From Lingula anatina (lineage: Eukaryota; Brachiopoda; Lingulata; Lingulida; Lingulidae): a stretch of DNA of 64,000 bases. Positions 20,751 through 32,989 of the stretch are shown one piece after another. The notes under the pieces were generated by a model. That model made no database searches. It had not been told where the DNA came from and worked only from the letters and a program-made list of their open reading frames with translations. The stretch spans positions 481,002-545,001 of the forward strand of contig NW_019773925.1 in assembly GCF_001039355.2 (NCBI RefSeq), written 5' to 3'. Numbering within the stretch: the stretch's first letter is position 1; each line of letters starts with the position of its first letter. A program made the position numbers and the translations under genes.

Positions 20751-23700
20751 TCCTGGAGAGGGGGTATCAATCTCTGAAAATGGCTCCAAGCTGAAAAGTG
20801 TAATTTATTATTTATGAAGACTTACTGCATTTCTGATCTGTTCTAGACTCAGTCCAATCTTCTCCGTGCATGTCTCGTACTCTGATGAAAGGAATCCTCC
20901 AATCAGTAGTGGGTCATCGGTATTAACTGAGAAGTTCACGCCGTCTCGAGCAAATCTGATCAAATAAGGCAAAGTTGTGACATTCTCAAATGCACATTTT
21001 TACTTTTCCAAAATTAGAATTAATTTTTTTTTCAGTTACCTTAAAAAGTTATTTATCTGTGTTTAATATTTTCATAAAAAAATTACTGGCCTTGTTATGT
21101 TCTCCATTTTAAACCTAAAATCAGGTCTGTTTGAATAATGATAAATCATAGGTATTGTAGTACTTCACTTAATCTTTGACACATACGTAAGCCATATCTT
21201 GCCAGTCATAAAATATGTTCATTAAACATGTATGACTTTGTGGGACTGATCAATTCTTTTTTGTGTCAAAGAGGATGAAGAAAATTACTGGTCTAAAAAA
21301 TTTGACCCATTTCTGGGATATAGCTCTTTTATGAAGCAAACCTGTGGTATCTTTTGACATTCACATTACTTGGCTTATTACCTTAAGATGGGGTGCTTTG
21401 TCCAATCAGTGCTTACAGATCCAGTCATGTGACTTGACACAGGACAAGCTTCAAAATGGACACCTTTCTCTCGCACAGCTTTATACAGAGTTTCGTCGTC
21501 AAGCACGTGATAACCATGTCCTAAACGCTGCGCATGCATGTCATAAACTGCCTGAAAATTATGAAAAAAAGTCAAAATTGTTACTAACATGGGCAATTTA
21601 TGGGCAATTGTAGATGGTGTGCACTTTTAGTTATGAAAAAAAAACAAAAACACAAGCTGAGCAAAATGAATTACAAGAGAAACATCAGAGTAAAATAAGT
21701 AAAGTTTTTAAAACAAGAGAAACATACCTCTCTCACAATCTCGGCTGGTCCATTTTCCCCAGCATGGACAGTACGACTTAACCCTAGCCACTCTGCCTCC
21801 TACAACATTAAAAAATCACTAGTCTCATATTAAATTATCAAAATAACAATTTGATGAGGAGCATAATTCCACAATATATCCACCTATTTAAATACCTTAT
21901 GGTGCATGAGAAGGCAACTTTCATCTTCCAAATCACACGTACGGGGAGTATTAGACTTTTATGTGACAAAAATTCAATTCTTCTGGAGTTTTCCACCACA
22001 GGCACAGTGTCCATTATGGAAGAGGGGTAACAATTTGGTTTCAAACTACTGAAAGAAACAGTTACAATGTAGAACCTTGAGTTAAATCATCCAAAATTTT
22101 CTGTACCTGGAATACTCTTAAATGTTCGTCGTGACTTTTGATATCTTTCAAGTCTAAATTCTCATCTCCAGCTAAATCTATGGCCACAACACCCTGGTCC
22201 TTGAACTTTAAGCACAAGTCCAAAATTTCCTGGGCCCACTCTACAAGACAACACAAGATCCTGGACTTTACTAACAAGCTGAAGTCACCTTCTCTGGATT
22301 GTTTACAAATACAGCTGTTAAAGGCTTTCTAAAGTCCAGCAATATATCTATTACTGTCTTATACAATTGTATCTGTGTTTTGACATAGTATTAATATATG
22401 TTGCAGGAGACTTTATGCCCAAGTTCTCCACAAGTTTTGTTTGTGCTGTTTAGATAGACATTTAAGACTGCATGTATTGATTGGGTTCCATTTATGGAAT
22501 CGTCTTATTGTATCATAAAAATACGCCTGGTGTAAAAAAAGGCCTTAACAATATGCTACTAGTATTGTCCCTCATAAGTCTTATAAAGAATGACACTTTT
22601 ATGTCTATGCTGTTATCAGGAAAAAAAAGCCTCCCATTTACTGTGTAACTTTACAAACAAGATCAGATCAAGCAAGATCAACTCACCTGGTCTTTCTCTC
22701 ATACAGCAGAGGATGGTCTTCACCTTGATGTTAAAGTCTACACACCCCTTCTTCAAACCTTGGAAAACATATATATATATATATATATATGTCCATAAGC
22801 CACATTTGCCATGTCTACACAATTATCCTGCAAAGCTACTTCTCTCTCCTTTAAGACCTTAAAAATGATAAAAATGATTATTTTGTAAAAAAAAAAAAAA
22901 CACCAAATAATTTCCTCCTTCAAATGATGGACCTCCCCCTTCCAATATAATTCACATTCAAATTCATTTACATGTTTGAAAAGTATCATTTACTAGATGC
23001 CACTTATGGCTTTGATAACATTTTTTCCTTCAAAAAGAATGTTTCACTGTTGAACAGATAATATACTAAGTAGTATATTAAATCCTATCATCATCACAAG
23101 CTCAGGCATTATAGCGTCATGACCAGTCATTAACAATGTTAATGCCCTCCACAGATTTGATGACTGTTATATTCATACACCTCTGTTAACAGCCTTAACA
23201 ACCTCCAGAGGTGACACATTTCCCTTCGTGTCAGCGTAGAACGGGTTCTCCATGTCGTTGGCCAGTAGATGAGGACAGTAACGGGCTTCGCAGTAAATGA
23301 TGTTATCGTTGGAGCAGTCCTCGCAAAACTCGTAGGCTACTCGTTCTATGGCCTCTAGATCCCCACTGAAAATGAAGTGGACTGACAGATCTGCGGATCA
23401 AATATGGCGACCCACTAAAAAGCCTGTTGCTTAATACCCAATTGGACACTATAAAGATTCCCAGCAGAAATTATGCAACAAGCATTCAAGTGGGCCGACC
23501 ATATTTGACCTGTGGCTTTGTTAGGGTGCTTTCCCAGAGATTTAGATCGATCTAAAGATTAAGTTTTAGATCGACCTAACTCCCTGGGGGTTCACGCTAA
23601 ATTGCAGTCATCCGAGCGGGCACCATAGTTAGCTTTTAGTAGGCGGGAGGGACATTTAAGCCGGATTATCTGACAGTAATCTAGTGAGACTCCCCGCGGG

Positions 23701-24016
23701 GATAGATCGATCTAAAAATCTATGGAAATGGGGTGTTAGTCTGCTGTTCTGAATATATGCGCCAAGTGGAAAGTTCCCATGATTATCGGTCCATGTTACA
23801 AATATCTGGGGGTCATTCAAATTATGCATGCAGACAACCTCAGATTTCTACTGGCTGACCCATGATGGGTACGTGCTGATGTATGGATTACAGATACACA
23901 AGAACTCAATAGATAGATGTTTCTATTACTACAGGGTAATTACTGTGTCTTATGAAAGGGCTGGTGGTTATGAAGTTTGAAATCATATATGTGATAAAAG
24001 GTAGAAGTCCCTGGTT

Positions 24017-24057
<41 letters not shown>

Positions 24058-25333
24058 CAGAAAGAAGGAGGACACACATGCATTTTCCCCTACCGACTAG
24101 TAATAATCTATTTTTTACCTATTGATTTACACCTTACCATATCACAGGCATGTGTATTGCAAAAACTGCCAGGAACTCTGTCAGAGAACCCCTATCAGTA
24201 ATAGTCAGGTGTTCTTGTAGCTCCTCAACACTGCTCCCGGGAAGACTCATGTTTCTTCTCCTAAAAATAAAAAAAGATAAAAAAAAATACTATTAAGAGG
24301 ATCTTGGCAATGTGATCCAAAATGAAACAGACTGAAAACGTATTTCAATTTAGGTCATAATTTCAAGTCAAACTGACCAAAACTACAGACTTCTTGATGA
24401 ATAGATGGATGGATAGATACTGTAGATTAAAAGATAGACTGTATAGACTGACAGACAGGCAGATAAATATATGGAAAAAATTACTTTCCCACATCCCATA
24501 TTGTTGAGGCACGAACAGCTCCATCTAGGTGAACATGGAGATCAACCTGTAAAATGTAGTGTACAGCACATAATTACTAGTAATTTGAGTGCTTATTCTA
24601 AAGGGTTTTTTTTTTTCATTTAATATTCTCATATATTGAATTAATTTGTGGCTTAATTCAGAGCAGCTATGTATAATGTACACTTAGCACTTCACTGGGA
24701 AAATAAACAACCATTCAGTAAAATTATAAGAAGTTTTTAACAAAATATTAAAACTTAATTATGCCTTCTTTTATTTCAGGTGTGTTACAAAAAATTAATC
24801 ATTAAAGAAACCTGATAATTTTAAAAAAGCACAGAAAATGTCCAAAATAAAAATTCAATGCCTTTTTTTGGTTCAGGTGTGTTACAAAAAATTAATCAAA
24901 CAAGAAACCTGATATTTTTTTTTTAAAGCAAAAAACGTATTTATGATACCAAAATATACTCAGTAGCTGTATCAGCGCGCGATGTCGGACTCAAATAAAC
25001 AACTGCCGTCTTCTGTTTCTAATCAAAAGGTGTCTTTTCTTTTCAATTTAAATCAGATATCTATAACAAATTGTCAGTCAAAATAACAATCATTCCTTTG
25101 TTTACGTGACCATTTGGGGCCGTGGCTCCTCGTCCTGTACTTTTCAGGAAAGACAGGCCCACTGAAAGTGTTCAATCAAAAGTCAAATCTACCGCCACGG
25201 TCTCAATTTCTCTCTGAATGCGAAATGTTAGAACGACACCCAGCTTTTAAATTTGTATTATCACATTTTTATCTACAAATAACTTTAATCAAACAATGTC
25301 ACAAACCTTCTTCATTTTTCTCCGCTGATCCAT
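20338..25333 (-). CDS. ADA: Adenosine deaminase (ADA1 type), complete
   Basis: Ten exons join in phase on the minus strand: 25307-25333, 24485-24546, 24138-24260, 23181-23365, 22687-22758, 22107-22240, 21728-21799, 21382-21551, 20826-20955 and 20338-20445. They give 360 residues (human ADA has 363). The enzyme turns adenosine or deoxyadenosine into inosine forms using zinc. Metal ligands and catalytic residues are present: LHVHLDG (His13, His15), TVHAGE (His213, Glu216), RLGHGYH (His237) and NTDDP (Asp295, Asp296). Other family blocks include AIERVAYEF, ARYCPHLLAN, TILCCMRERP, VVAIDLAGDE and a C-terminal LNAARATFLPEDEKQ. There is no signal peptide, so it is the cytosolic form rather than a secreted ADGF. 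It shares a short upstream region with the divergent MPV17-like gene. Introns carry a hairpin, a GATC MITE and AT repeats. Confidence 0.96.
20686..20743. repeat. (AT)n microsatellite in an ADA intron
   Basis: About 29 AT units between the last two ADA exons. A shorter run is at 22770-22790 in another intron. Confidence 0.95.
23394..23511. repeat. Hairpin MITE with ATATGGC arms, in an ADA intron
   Basis: About 41-bp arms (23394-23435 and 23470-23511) pair with several mismatches: GATCAAATATGGCGACCCAC against a right arm reading GTGGGCCGACCATATTTGAC. The loop is about 34 bases. The design resembles the hairpins at 19209 and 51646. Confidence 0.65.
23527..23735 (-). mobile_element. GATC-rich MITE, copy 2 (reversed)
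   Basis: It starts TTCCCAGAGATTTAGATCGA and ends GATAGATCGATCTAAAAATC then TATGGAAATGGGG. Inside are GAGACTCCCCGCGGGG and GACATTTAAGCCGGATTA. TGTTAG borders both sides. It lies in ADA intron 3. Confidence 0.75.
24016..24059. repeat. (TG)n followed by (AG)n microsatellite
   Basis: A compound dinucleotide repeat in the ADA intron between exons 3 and 4. Confidence 0.9.
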
Positions 25334-25724
25334 GACGGGGCGTAATATCTTTCTTCTGACAACCTCTTTGACCTCATTACGTGATCGGCACGTCGACCTC
25401 ATACACGACTCAAAGCTGCCTTGCAGGTTTGTAATTTTGTCTCGATACTATATCGACGACATCAGAAATATCCACCTCACAATATGATGCATTTTTTCTA
25501 AGTATTTTTATCATATTTAATTTATTAGTTCAATATTTATATAAATTGTCCTGCATTCTGTAGCATTAATCCAAAAAGTTATTTTCTTATTTCAAAACTT
25601 AAGTAATGACAATAGATAGCTTCGTATGCGTCGAACTTTATCTAGGCTGGATTAAATACGTAACCACGCAATGTGACCGCCGGCTGAAGTAGATGACCTT
25701 GAAAGGCTACTGTACTCTCTTATA
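25334..25724. promoter_or_regulatory. Shared upstream region of ADA and the MPV17-like gene
   Basis: The two start codons face away from each other across 391 bases. No TATA box is obvious on either side. Such head-to-head spacing is common for bidirectional promoters; transcription starts are not known. Confidence 0.6.
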
Positions 25725-28700
25725 ATGTCAAAACTATGGCAGGCATACCTTGGTGTGTTACAGAGACATCCTTGGAAAACTCAGGCGACAACTACAGGTA
25801 CCTGCGAGCGTCAGCTGAGGCTGCATGGCCACTATAATTGTATAATGAGGTGTTGATGAAGGCTAGCTACCAGGCGGTCGGTGCAGAATGTTGTGCACGT
25901 GGCGTAGCTCGAACTTTCTGTGATCAGCACGTCGAACTCAGACAATCCTTTGCTCTTCGTAGACTAAATGTTCTTTGTTGCCTATGTCTAGAATAAATAC
26001 TGCTTTGAGGGGAGTAAAATAATCTAATTAAAAAGATGCGTTGTCATTTGGGCACATATAGTGTCCCCCCCCCCCCCCACACACACACACAGTGTGACAC
26101 ACACACACAACCACCGCCTTATATCGCTATGACCTTCAATATCTTTTTCTAAATAAAGTTGTGTATTAATTTTGAGTAGTGCCTCAGCCACTCAGAAAAA
26201 TTAGTTCTGCAATTCACTTACAAATGGATGTTTTTACTCAGTACATCTAACTTTATGCCACAAAAAATAAATAAAATAAAAAATAAACAAACAAAAAAAT
26301 AGTAAATTTATTTGAATAGAAGATTGAGACATTGAATTGATCAAAGTCACAACAACTTAATTTTGATGAACATTTAAGATTAAAGAGTTATCAGGTGGGG
26401 CGGAATATACTGCAAAAGTACCACCTGTTTGGGAGGTAATTAATAATGATACTCCATTTAAACTTGGGAGAAGTTTTATTTTTCTCAGAGGGGAGAGGAA
26501 AATCAAGACATGTCCATTTTTCCTTTCACACCCTGTTGTCATCTTGGTTGATGATCAGTTTATTGAATATTGTTCACTTTATATATAACGTACACTATAC
26601 ATCTGGTTATTTTTAATAGATGCATTTCAAAATCTTACACAGATTTCTTTATCCTGTTTTTTTTTTTTTTTTTTATTAATATGGTAGACTAAAAGTTAAG
26701 GCATTCTACAGTCATTTTCTATAGTTCAGTAATAATTTCTTTAGTAGCCAATCAAGGTGGCAACTGAATGTGTCTTTACAAAATTCAGTTTTTATTATTT
26801 ATTAAAGGTACTGTAATGCATTTAATTTGTATTGAGACATTTGAAAAAAAAATATTTAATTTATTATTATTAGCGTTATTTTTTCAGGTACACTCATGGC
26901 AGCAGGAGATGTCATTGCACAAATATTCATAGAAAAGAAGAACACAGCAAATTATGACACAGTTAGGACACTACGCTTCCTTGGTTTTGGTACTCTACTT
27001 GCAGTGAGTACAATAGTTTAGGTTTTTTAAACCACTGGGAATATTTAAAGATTTTTTATAGATTTTTATTCATGTCAAATTGTTTCTTACTTTCATTATT
27101 TATTTATCTTTGAAGTGATGTATATCTGGTGTTTGTATGGGGTGTTAAACAACAAAATTAACTGAAACTGTTGTAAGTCTCCTTCAAGGAGGTTAATGTC
27201 TCAACTACTGTACAACAAACAATTTGTGGATAAAAATTCTAATAAGTAGAAAGAAAAGCTTTGGTCTAACATTAAGCTCAGAAGACAGTGCACATCACAT
27301 GCTGAAGGCAATTTTGTTCAGTGTTAAAACTTTGTCAATCATTCTGATGATTTAAAGGAGACAAATTCTGAACTCTTCAGTCAGATTGATATTTTAGTAT
27401 TTTAATTAATTTATTACAGCAGGAACATTTTATTAGGCCTAATTGCTACTCTCCTTATTGTATAAGATGTCAGTGCACTGGATTTTCCTGTTTTGCACCA
27501 ATTTGACTTAAATTCTTACACTGTGGGAGGGGGGTATACACCTTTCGCAAGTCATGTTAAGCTTTTCTATTTCATGTAATGTGGATAATTGATCTACATA
27601 ATGTCGGTAAAGAGTGAAAAGTTTTTTGTGTGCTCTCTGTTGCACTCAAAAGGAAGCAAAAAAGCTTCCAGTAGCTGGGAGTACACACCCCCTACTAGTA
27701 GCTGCTTGAGGAGGCTTATCATTGAGTTAATCTGATTGCATTCAGCGAGAGTCCCAGCAGAGATGGATTGAACTACATAGAAAAATAGTTTTATGAGAAA
27801 TACGCACAACACAGTGAGATAATTGTCTCAACATGATATTACCAATTGTCCCCCCCTCCCCCCAATTCATTCTTTTTCTTTTACATTAAGATACTTATTG
27901 CAAAACAGGGCCTAACTTTTGCAAAAAGAGACACATAACAAGTAAGCTTTCTTTTAAAATAATAAATTAACTACTTATTATCTCTTAATAAATAAGTAAT
28001 AAATAAATGCTTATTGCTTATGGTCTCTTAATTTCAGGGTCCAGTGTTGAGGACGTGGTATATGACACTAGATTTTCTCTTCAAAGGGACTACCAAGACT
28101 GTGGCACTAAAAAAAGTGTTTTGTGATCAGGCATTCTTTGCTCCTTCTTTTCTGACTGTTTTTATCACAACAATGGGTTGGCTGCGTGGAGACCCCTGGT
28201 CAGAGATTCAGGAAAAGGTCAAGAGAGTAGGTATTGCATATCACAACCTTGCAGTCAAAGCACTTACAGCAATTACTTATCTTTTCAATTTGGGAAAATT
28301 GTGAATTTTACAGATACTGTTTTTTTTTTGGTCATAATTTCTTGAAATTAGAACATTCCTATTGAGTGGTAGCAACAAAATACAAAAGCAGGCTGCTATA
28401 TAGTTCTATACTCTGCAGTAAAAGCACCACAAATGCAATATACCAATAACATTTTTTTGAATGTGTCAGGTGTTCCATATAACTGAGTGACAATGTGATA
28501 TGTTTCTTGGGCACTGGTTGTGCTCTGAGGAGAATTAACTTTCCCAGGTTTTATGAGATTAAGACTGGTGATACCAAATTTTTGCTAGAGGGAGGGAGGG
28601 AAGAAATGACAAGATAAAAGGATTTTGAACATTTTGTACTATAATGTGTAGGAGGGAGGAGTGGAAGTTCTATTTGATATATATTTCTGTATTTTTTTTT

Positions 28701-29355
28701 TTTATGTGAGTCTTAAGGTGATTTTGATGCAAAATTGTGATTGATATCATCTTTGTGAATATTTTTCATATTTCAGGACTTCTTACCAATACTCATGGCA
28801 AATTATCAGGTCAGTAACAATCTATGACAGAGTGACAGTGCAGTTTTTTTTCTTTTTCTTTTTGTAAGTATTCTGAAAAATGTAAATGTAAAAGTCTTAT
28901 ATTAATCTGTTTGTATCATTTTTTTTTATCTTGACTTTTGTGATTTTATTGTGTTTTTCAGTTGTGGATACCAGTGCAAATAAGCAATTTTTATTTTGTT
29001 CCATTTCATCACAGGTAAGTTGGTGATTGCTTAAAATTTCCACACACCTCGCTTCTAGTAAAATATCACTTCGTTAAGATTTATCATTTTCAGACACCCA
29101 CAAAAATTTTCCTTGTAACAAGAAGTGAACTAAGGAAATGTTGAAATTGACAGGAATTTTTAGCTGTAGAACACGCCATTCGTGCGGCCTTCAATTGGCT
29201 TTCTGATACCACGTCAGTATCGTTCTGTATTTTTGGTGTTTTGTAGGATATTAGTTGTCAATGTAGTGGCTTTATTCTGGAACACATATCTGGCATGGAA
29301 ATCTGAGCGAAAACTGACGGAAAATAAACCCATCGCCAACAAAGACACACAGTGA
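25725..29355 (+). CDS. MPV17: MPV17-like inner-membrane protein, complete
   Basis: Six exons join in phase: 25725-25797, 26888-27003, 28038-28226, 28777-28809, 28962-29014 and 29247-29355, giving 190 residues. The protein begins MSKLWQAYLGVLQRHPWKTQ and continues TTTGTLMAAGDVIAQ. It then has GPVLRTWYMTLD and DQAFFAPSF, and ends with LWIPVQISNFYFVPFHHR and LFWNTYLAWKS. These blocks, in this order, define the Mpv17/PMP22 family of four-helix organelle membrane proteins. HPWKTQ and the WNTYLAWK end resemble MPV17 more than PXMP2. MPV17 sits in the mitochondrial inner membrane and affects mtDNA upkeep; its transported substrate is not settled. The C-terminal tail (residues about 176-190) is longer than in human MPV17. 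AATAAA follows at 29751-29756. Confidence 0.93.
26065..26110. repeat. Poly-C followed by (CA)n
   Basis: A C run passes directly into CACA repeats in intron 1 of the MPV17-like gene. Confidence 0.85.
27720..27780 (-). repeat. Decayed piece of the GATC MITE family
   Basis: GATTGCATTCAGCGAGAGTC then CCAGCAGAGATGGATTGAAC matches the piece at 39270-39322 and, less well, the full MITE copies. It lies in an MPV17 intron. Confidence 0.5.
28281..28450 (+). repeat. Dispersed repeat (GTGGTAGCAAC family), copy 1
   Basis: It shares GTCATAATTTCTTGAAATTAG, shortened here as TAATTTCTTGAAATTAG, then GAGTGGTAGCAACAAAAT and AAAAGCAGGCT with 35710-35875. A reversed copy is at 51835-52035. There is no coding capacity. 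It lies in an MPV17 intron. Confidence 0.7.
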
Positions 29356-29407
29356 AGAGGATACCGAAACCCGGGTGACGTGAGTCGCATAGCAGTCAGG
29401 CACGCGT

Positions 29408-29434
29408 GCCCCCCCCCCCCCCACCCCCCCCCTC
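29408..29434. repeat. Poly-C tract in the MPV17 3' UTR
   Basis: Two C runs separated by one A, 53 bases after the stop codon. Confidence 0.85.
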
Positions 29435-29750
29435 GGATCATTTCCTGGATGTAGAAAAAGGAGTGAAAAGACCCCACAATGACAGGAAGAAAAATATAAC
29501 GGATCCAGGGTTGGCACAACACGGCCGACATGAAAACTTAACTGTTCTTAATTTGAAGGAGATGGAAAGCGGCGTGACTTTTAAGAGAAAACACAGGACT
29601 CCGAAGTGACGCTTAAGATATTTGCCATCTCAAAGCTTTCGGTGTTTAAGAGTAAATTATGGAAATTTCTTTTTTTTTTAGTTTTATGCTATATTACAAA
29701 CAGTGCACTGTATGACTTTAAAAGCCACTAAAAGATATTGACCTAGAGTA

Positions 29751-29756
29751 AATAAA
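29751..29756 (+). terminator. Poly(A) signal AATAAA of the MPV17-like gene
   Basis: AATAAA lies about 400 bases after the TGA. Confidence 0.6.
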
Positions 29757-29999
29757 ACGCTGTTTTCGATATGAACCACATTTGTCAACAGCTTATTGAT
29801 TAATCTTAGAAATGTAACATAATGGCAGTCGAAAGCAGCAGACATTTGTTTATCTGATTAGCGACCAAAAGATCTGAAATCACTGAGAGGAAATAAATTG
29901 CTGCATCGTTGCTTTGCAAATAAAAGACATTCGTCATCAGCTAGTTGGTTTATGAAAAAAAGTAAAACTTATGTGAACACGTAGTTTACTTTAAAAAAG

Positions 30000-30013
<14 letters not shown>

Positions 30014-30084
<71 letters not shown>
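30014..30084. repeat. (TA)n microsatellite preceded by poly-A
   Basis: A run of A residues followed by about 34 TA units. Confidence 0.95.
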
Positions 30085-30088
<4 letters not shown>

Positions 30089-30705
30089 ATTTACTTGGCG
30101 CCGATTCGAAAATTTGTTACTTATTTGCAGTAAGATGTTATAATAAAAAGTTACTCGATATGTTCTGCATATCGCATCTTTACCGTGGGGGATCGTCTGT
30201 TATCAATAAGTTCAATTGTGAGTTTCTGGTTGGGAAAGGAATTTAGCCGTTTTAAACGGGAGGGGTTGAGGTTCACATTAAACTTATATATTATAAGGGT
30301 TATTCGTTGTTTGAATGATCCATTTTAATAGGCTCTCTGAGTGCTTTTATACCATTAGTTTTTACAGCATTTTAGCACATTGACCAATGTAACAAAGTCG
30401 ACATCCTATAGTCAGCTATCTGACTTGAGTCATCAAGCCAAGCCTAAAACCGTAAGCATTGTTTTTGAAACTGGCGGCGCAACACTCAACATGTGTTCTT
30501 TGCTTTACCACGATTAGACATCAAAGACGGCGGACCTCCAACTTCTATCAGTGGAAATAAGCGGGTTTTGTGATCTTATTGTCATGAATTTTTATTAAAT
30601 CCCTGCATTGCTGCCTACATTTTATTACCTTGCACAGTGGGTACAGTAAAATGTACAAAACATGTTACATAATATGCAACATAATATGCAACATAATATG
30701 CAAAG

Positions 30706-30872
30706 CAGGGGCGGATTCAGGTCGTCTTTTGGGTCTTCCGGAAGACGGTCAGATTTTCAAGTTTACATTGACGGGTATCTAATTTTTTTGTCGGAAGACG
30801 GTCAAAAATGGAGGATGAATCAACAAAGTTCATTTGGAAGATTGTCAGAAAACATCTCTGGATCCGCCCCTG
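30706..30872 (+). mobile_element. hAT-like MITE (CAGGGG family), copy 2, with 5-bp duplication
   Basis: The 167-bp element starts CAGGGGCGGATTCAG and ends CTCTGGATCCGCCCCTG. CAAAG flanks both sides (30701-30705 and 30873-30877). Inner sequence matches the copy at 11677-11849. A 13-bp tandem repeat, ATAATATGCAAC, lies just before it. Confidence 0.85.
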
Positions 30873-30877
30873 CAAAG

Positions 30878-31999
30878 TAGAACTGTCCCTATCTAACGTT
30901 ATATGTCACTCTCTCACATATGCGTTTTCTCTTTGTGGTGGGTATGTTTGCTTTGGTAATAAAAATTCAGTAATAGAAATAAAAAAGCAGTAATAAAAAT
31001 GATTTTCCATCCTGAGTTCCAGTTTTTATTGGAATTAACTAGCCTCTAATATTGCCATCATGCCTTTGACAATGTAACGGCTGACGCGCGTGGCTGTCAC
31101 GTTGATCGATTGATAAATCTAGAGATGACAGACGTCAACTTGACAAGAGATACGCAATAAAGCGACTCGGGGAAAAAAACCAAAGATACGCAACCTTTTC
31201 TCTGCAATGGAGAAATACGAGAATTGTTCAAGATATAACTGCTCAGATATATCTTCAGAATTGCACGGATCATGGTTTTAAATAAGCATTTTAAAACATT
31301 TTTTATGAAAAAACAATATATTTCCTAAAGGTTTAATCAGTGCTGTGAAAATACCCGACTACCATTGAAGCTCCTTACCAATGTATTGTGTATTGTTAAG
31401 CTTATTTCTTAACCAAATGACGGTATTTCATTAATATCGCCACGGGGTCGTACACGGCCTCACCCAATAAAAATCTGTTGCGAAATATTCTGGTATAAGA
31501 TAAGGAATAGCAAATATTTTCTTTGCTGTTTTGCTCGATAAGCATTTACATTAAGACGTCATCACTGGTTGACCATCGGACATTCGGATAATTTTTGTTC
31601 AGAGTTTAAGCACACCTAACTGATCATGAAATTCAGCAAACAATGAAAATGGCCCAGGTTATCAAGCAGATCTGTGTTTGGATTTTTAGTTTCCACACAA
31701 AATGTTGCGTGCAAGGCTACATGCAAGGTTCACCAAGAGTTCTTATATCAGCCGAAGCGAAAAAGACACACAAAAATACCAAATTAATCTTTTGTGATAT
31801 TACAAATCCACAGTCAATTGTTTTGTTTTTCGCTAAACAGAGTGTGTATGTGGCCTTGTGATCAGAGCTTAACTTTGTGCTAGGGTCAACAAGACGAGGG
31901 GATGTAGCTTTAAGAAGGGATATGCCAGGTGCTCCCCTGGTTTACCAGAATTTAATTAGGCATTTTTCAGTTCTTTATTGGTTTGAGCGCAGTATAAAT
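30878..31999. other. Intergenic DNA without a recognised gene
   Basis: AT-rich sequence. Short open frames at 31643-31861 and the start of the next one show no recognisable domain. Confidence 0.55.
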
Positions 32000-32412
32000 A
32001 CAGGGCATAACCTAACCAAAATATGCACCCATCACAAAATTGAAAGGAAATTGCTGTTCGAATGCATACCAGAGGTAAACTTGCAAGGTCTAACAGACGA
32101 GGTCAAACAGCTTGACATCATTCTAAACCCACCCACTGAACAGAGTGCAATTGCAGTAGGGAATTTTGTAAGTAAAATTATGAAAAAACGTAATTAACTA
32201 GAAGTGCAGAAATGATTTCATGCATCTCACCTGTATATTAAGAGAATGTATATTGTGTAACATTATACAAGTATAATTTTTTTCTCTCTTTCATTTACTT
32301 ACTATCATTACTATCTTTCCATATGTATAATATATAGTAGATAGAGAGCCTCTAAATGTAAAAAACATTTCAGTGCTCAATAAATTATTATTATAATTAT
32401 TATTATTAAAAT
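32000..32412 (+). pseudogene. 5'-truncated LINE, copy 1: reverse-transcriptase ORF tail and ATT tail
   Basis: The frame ends IERKLLFECIPEVNLQG then LDIILNPPTEQSAIAVGNF and stops at 32197. The same C-terminal pattern (ERKLPFESILEVNLHG) is in copy 2. The 3' end reads GAGCCTCTAAATGT, then CAATAAATTATTATTATAAT. The 5' limit is unclear, as expected of a truncated retrotransposon. Confidence 0.7.
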
Positions 32413-32817
32413 ACTTGAAATACTGTGAAACAATAACAAGTCGAGCACGTACATAACACAGTGGCAGTTTTCATAGACATTATTTGTTTATTTTCTATTT
32501 TTTACACAAATAAACAGCAACAGAATTACCTATATAGATATGCATCATCATTATACTCATATCTAAAGTATTATGAAAGCAATCGTATTGAAACCCGCCC
32601 TGCTGACTTAATTAATTAGAACGAGATAAGAATAAATCCTTTTTACTTAGAGCTTTGTACCACCAAGAAAGTTTTAAATTACCTACTGGCTGTTGTCAAT
32701 TAAATTTTGTTAAGCCGATTTGTACCCGCGTGGAATACATCCGTCTTTCTCGGAATCCTCTTATAAATATTTGCACTTGGTCGGTGGATTTCTGCTTATA
32801 AATTTGGATGCACCCCA

Positions 32818-32833
32818 ATTATTATTATCATTA

Positions 32834-32875
<42 letters not shown>

Positions 32876-32877
32876 TC
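32818..32877. repeat. (TTA)n and (TTTA)n microsatellite
   Basis: TTA triplets pass into TTTA units between the two LINE tails. Confidence 0.9.
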
Positions 32878-32989
32878 TAAAGATACAGAGAGAAAAGCTG
32901 CGAAGGAAGCTACTTTTAAGTTTGGGGAGGTCAAATTTCGACAGGGGGAGTGGGGATTCCCCTAGCTTCGCCCCTGCCTGTCAACATCT

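Noticed and set aside
22616-22989. Separate short minus-strand frames within the ADA region
   Set aside because: One contains true ADA exon 5 extended into intron; the other is intron sequence.
26357-26542. 61-codon minus-strand frame in MPV17 intron 1
   Set aside because: No recognisable domain and no support from splice signals.
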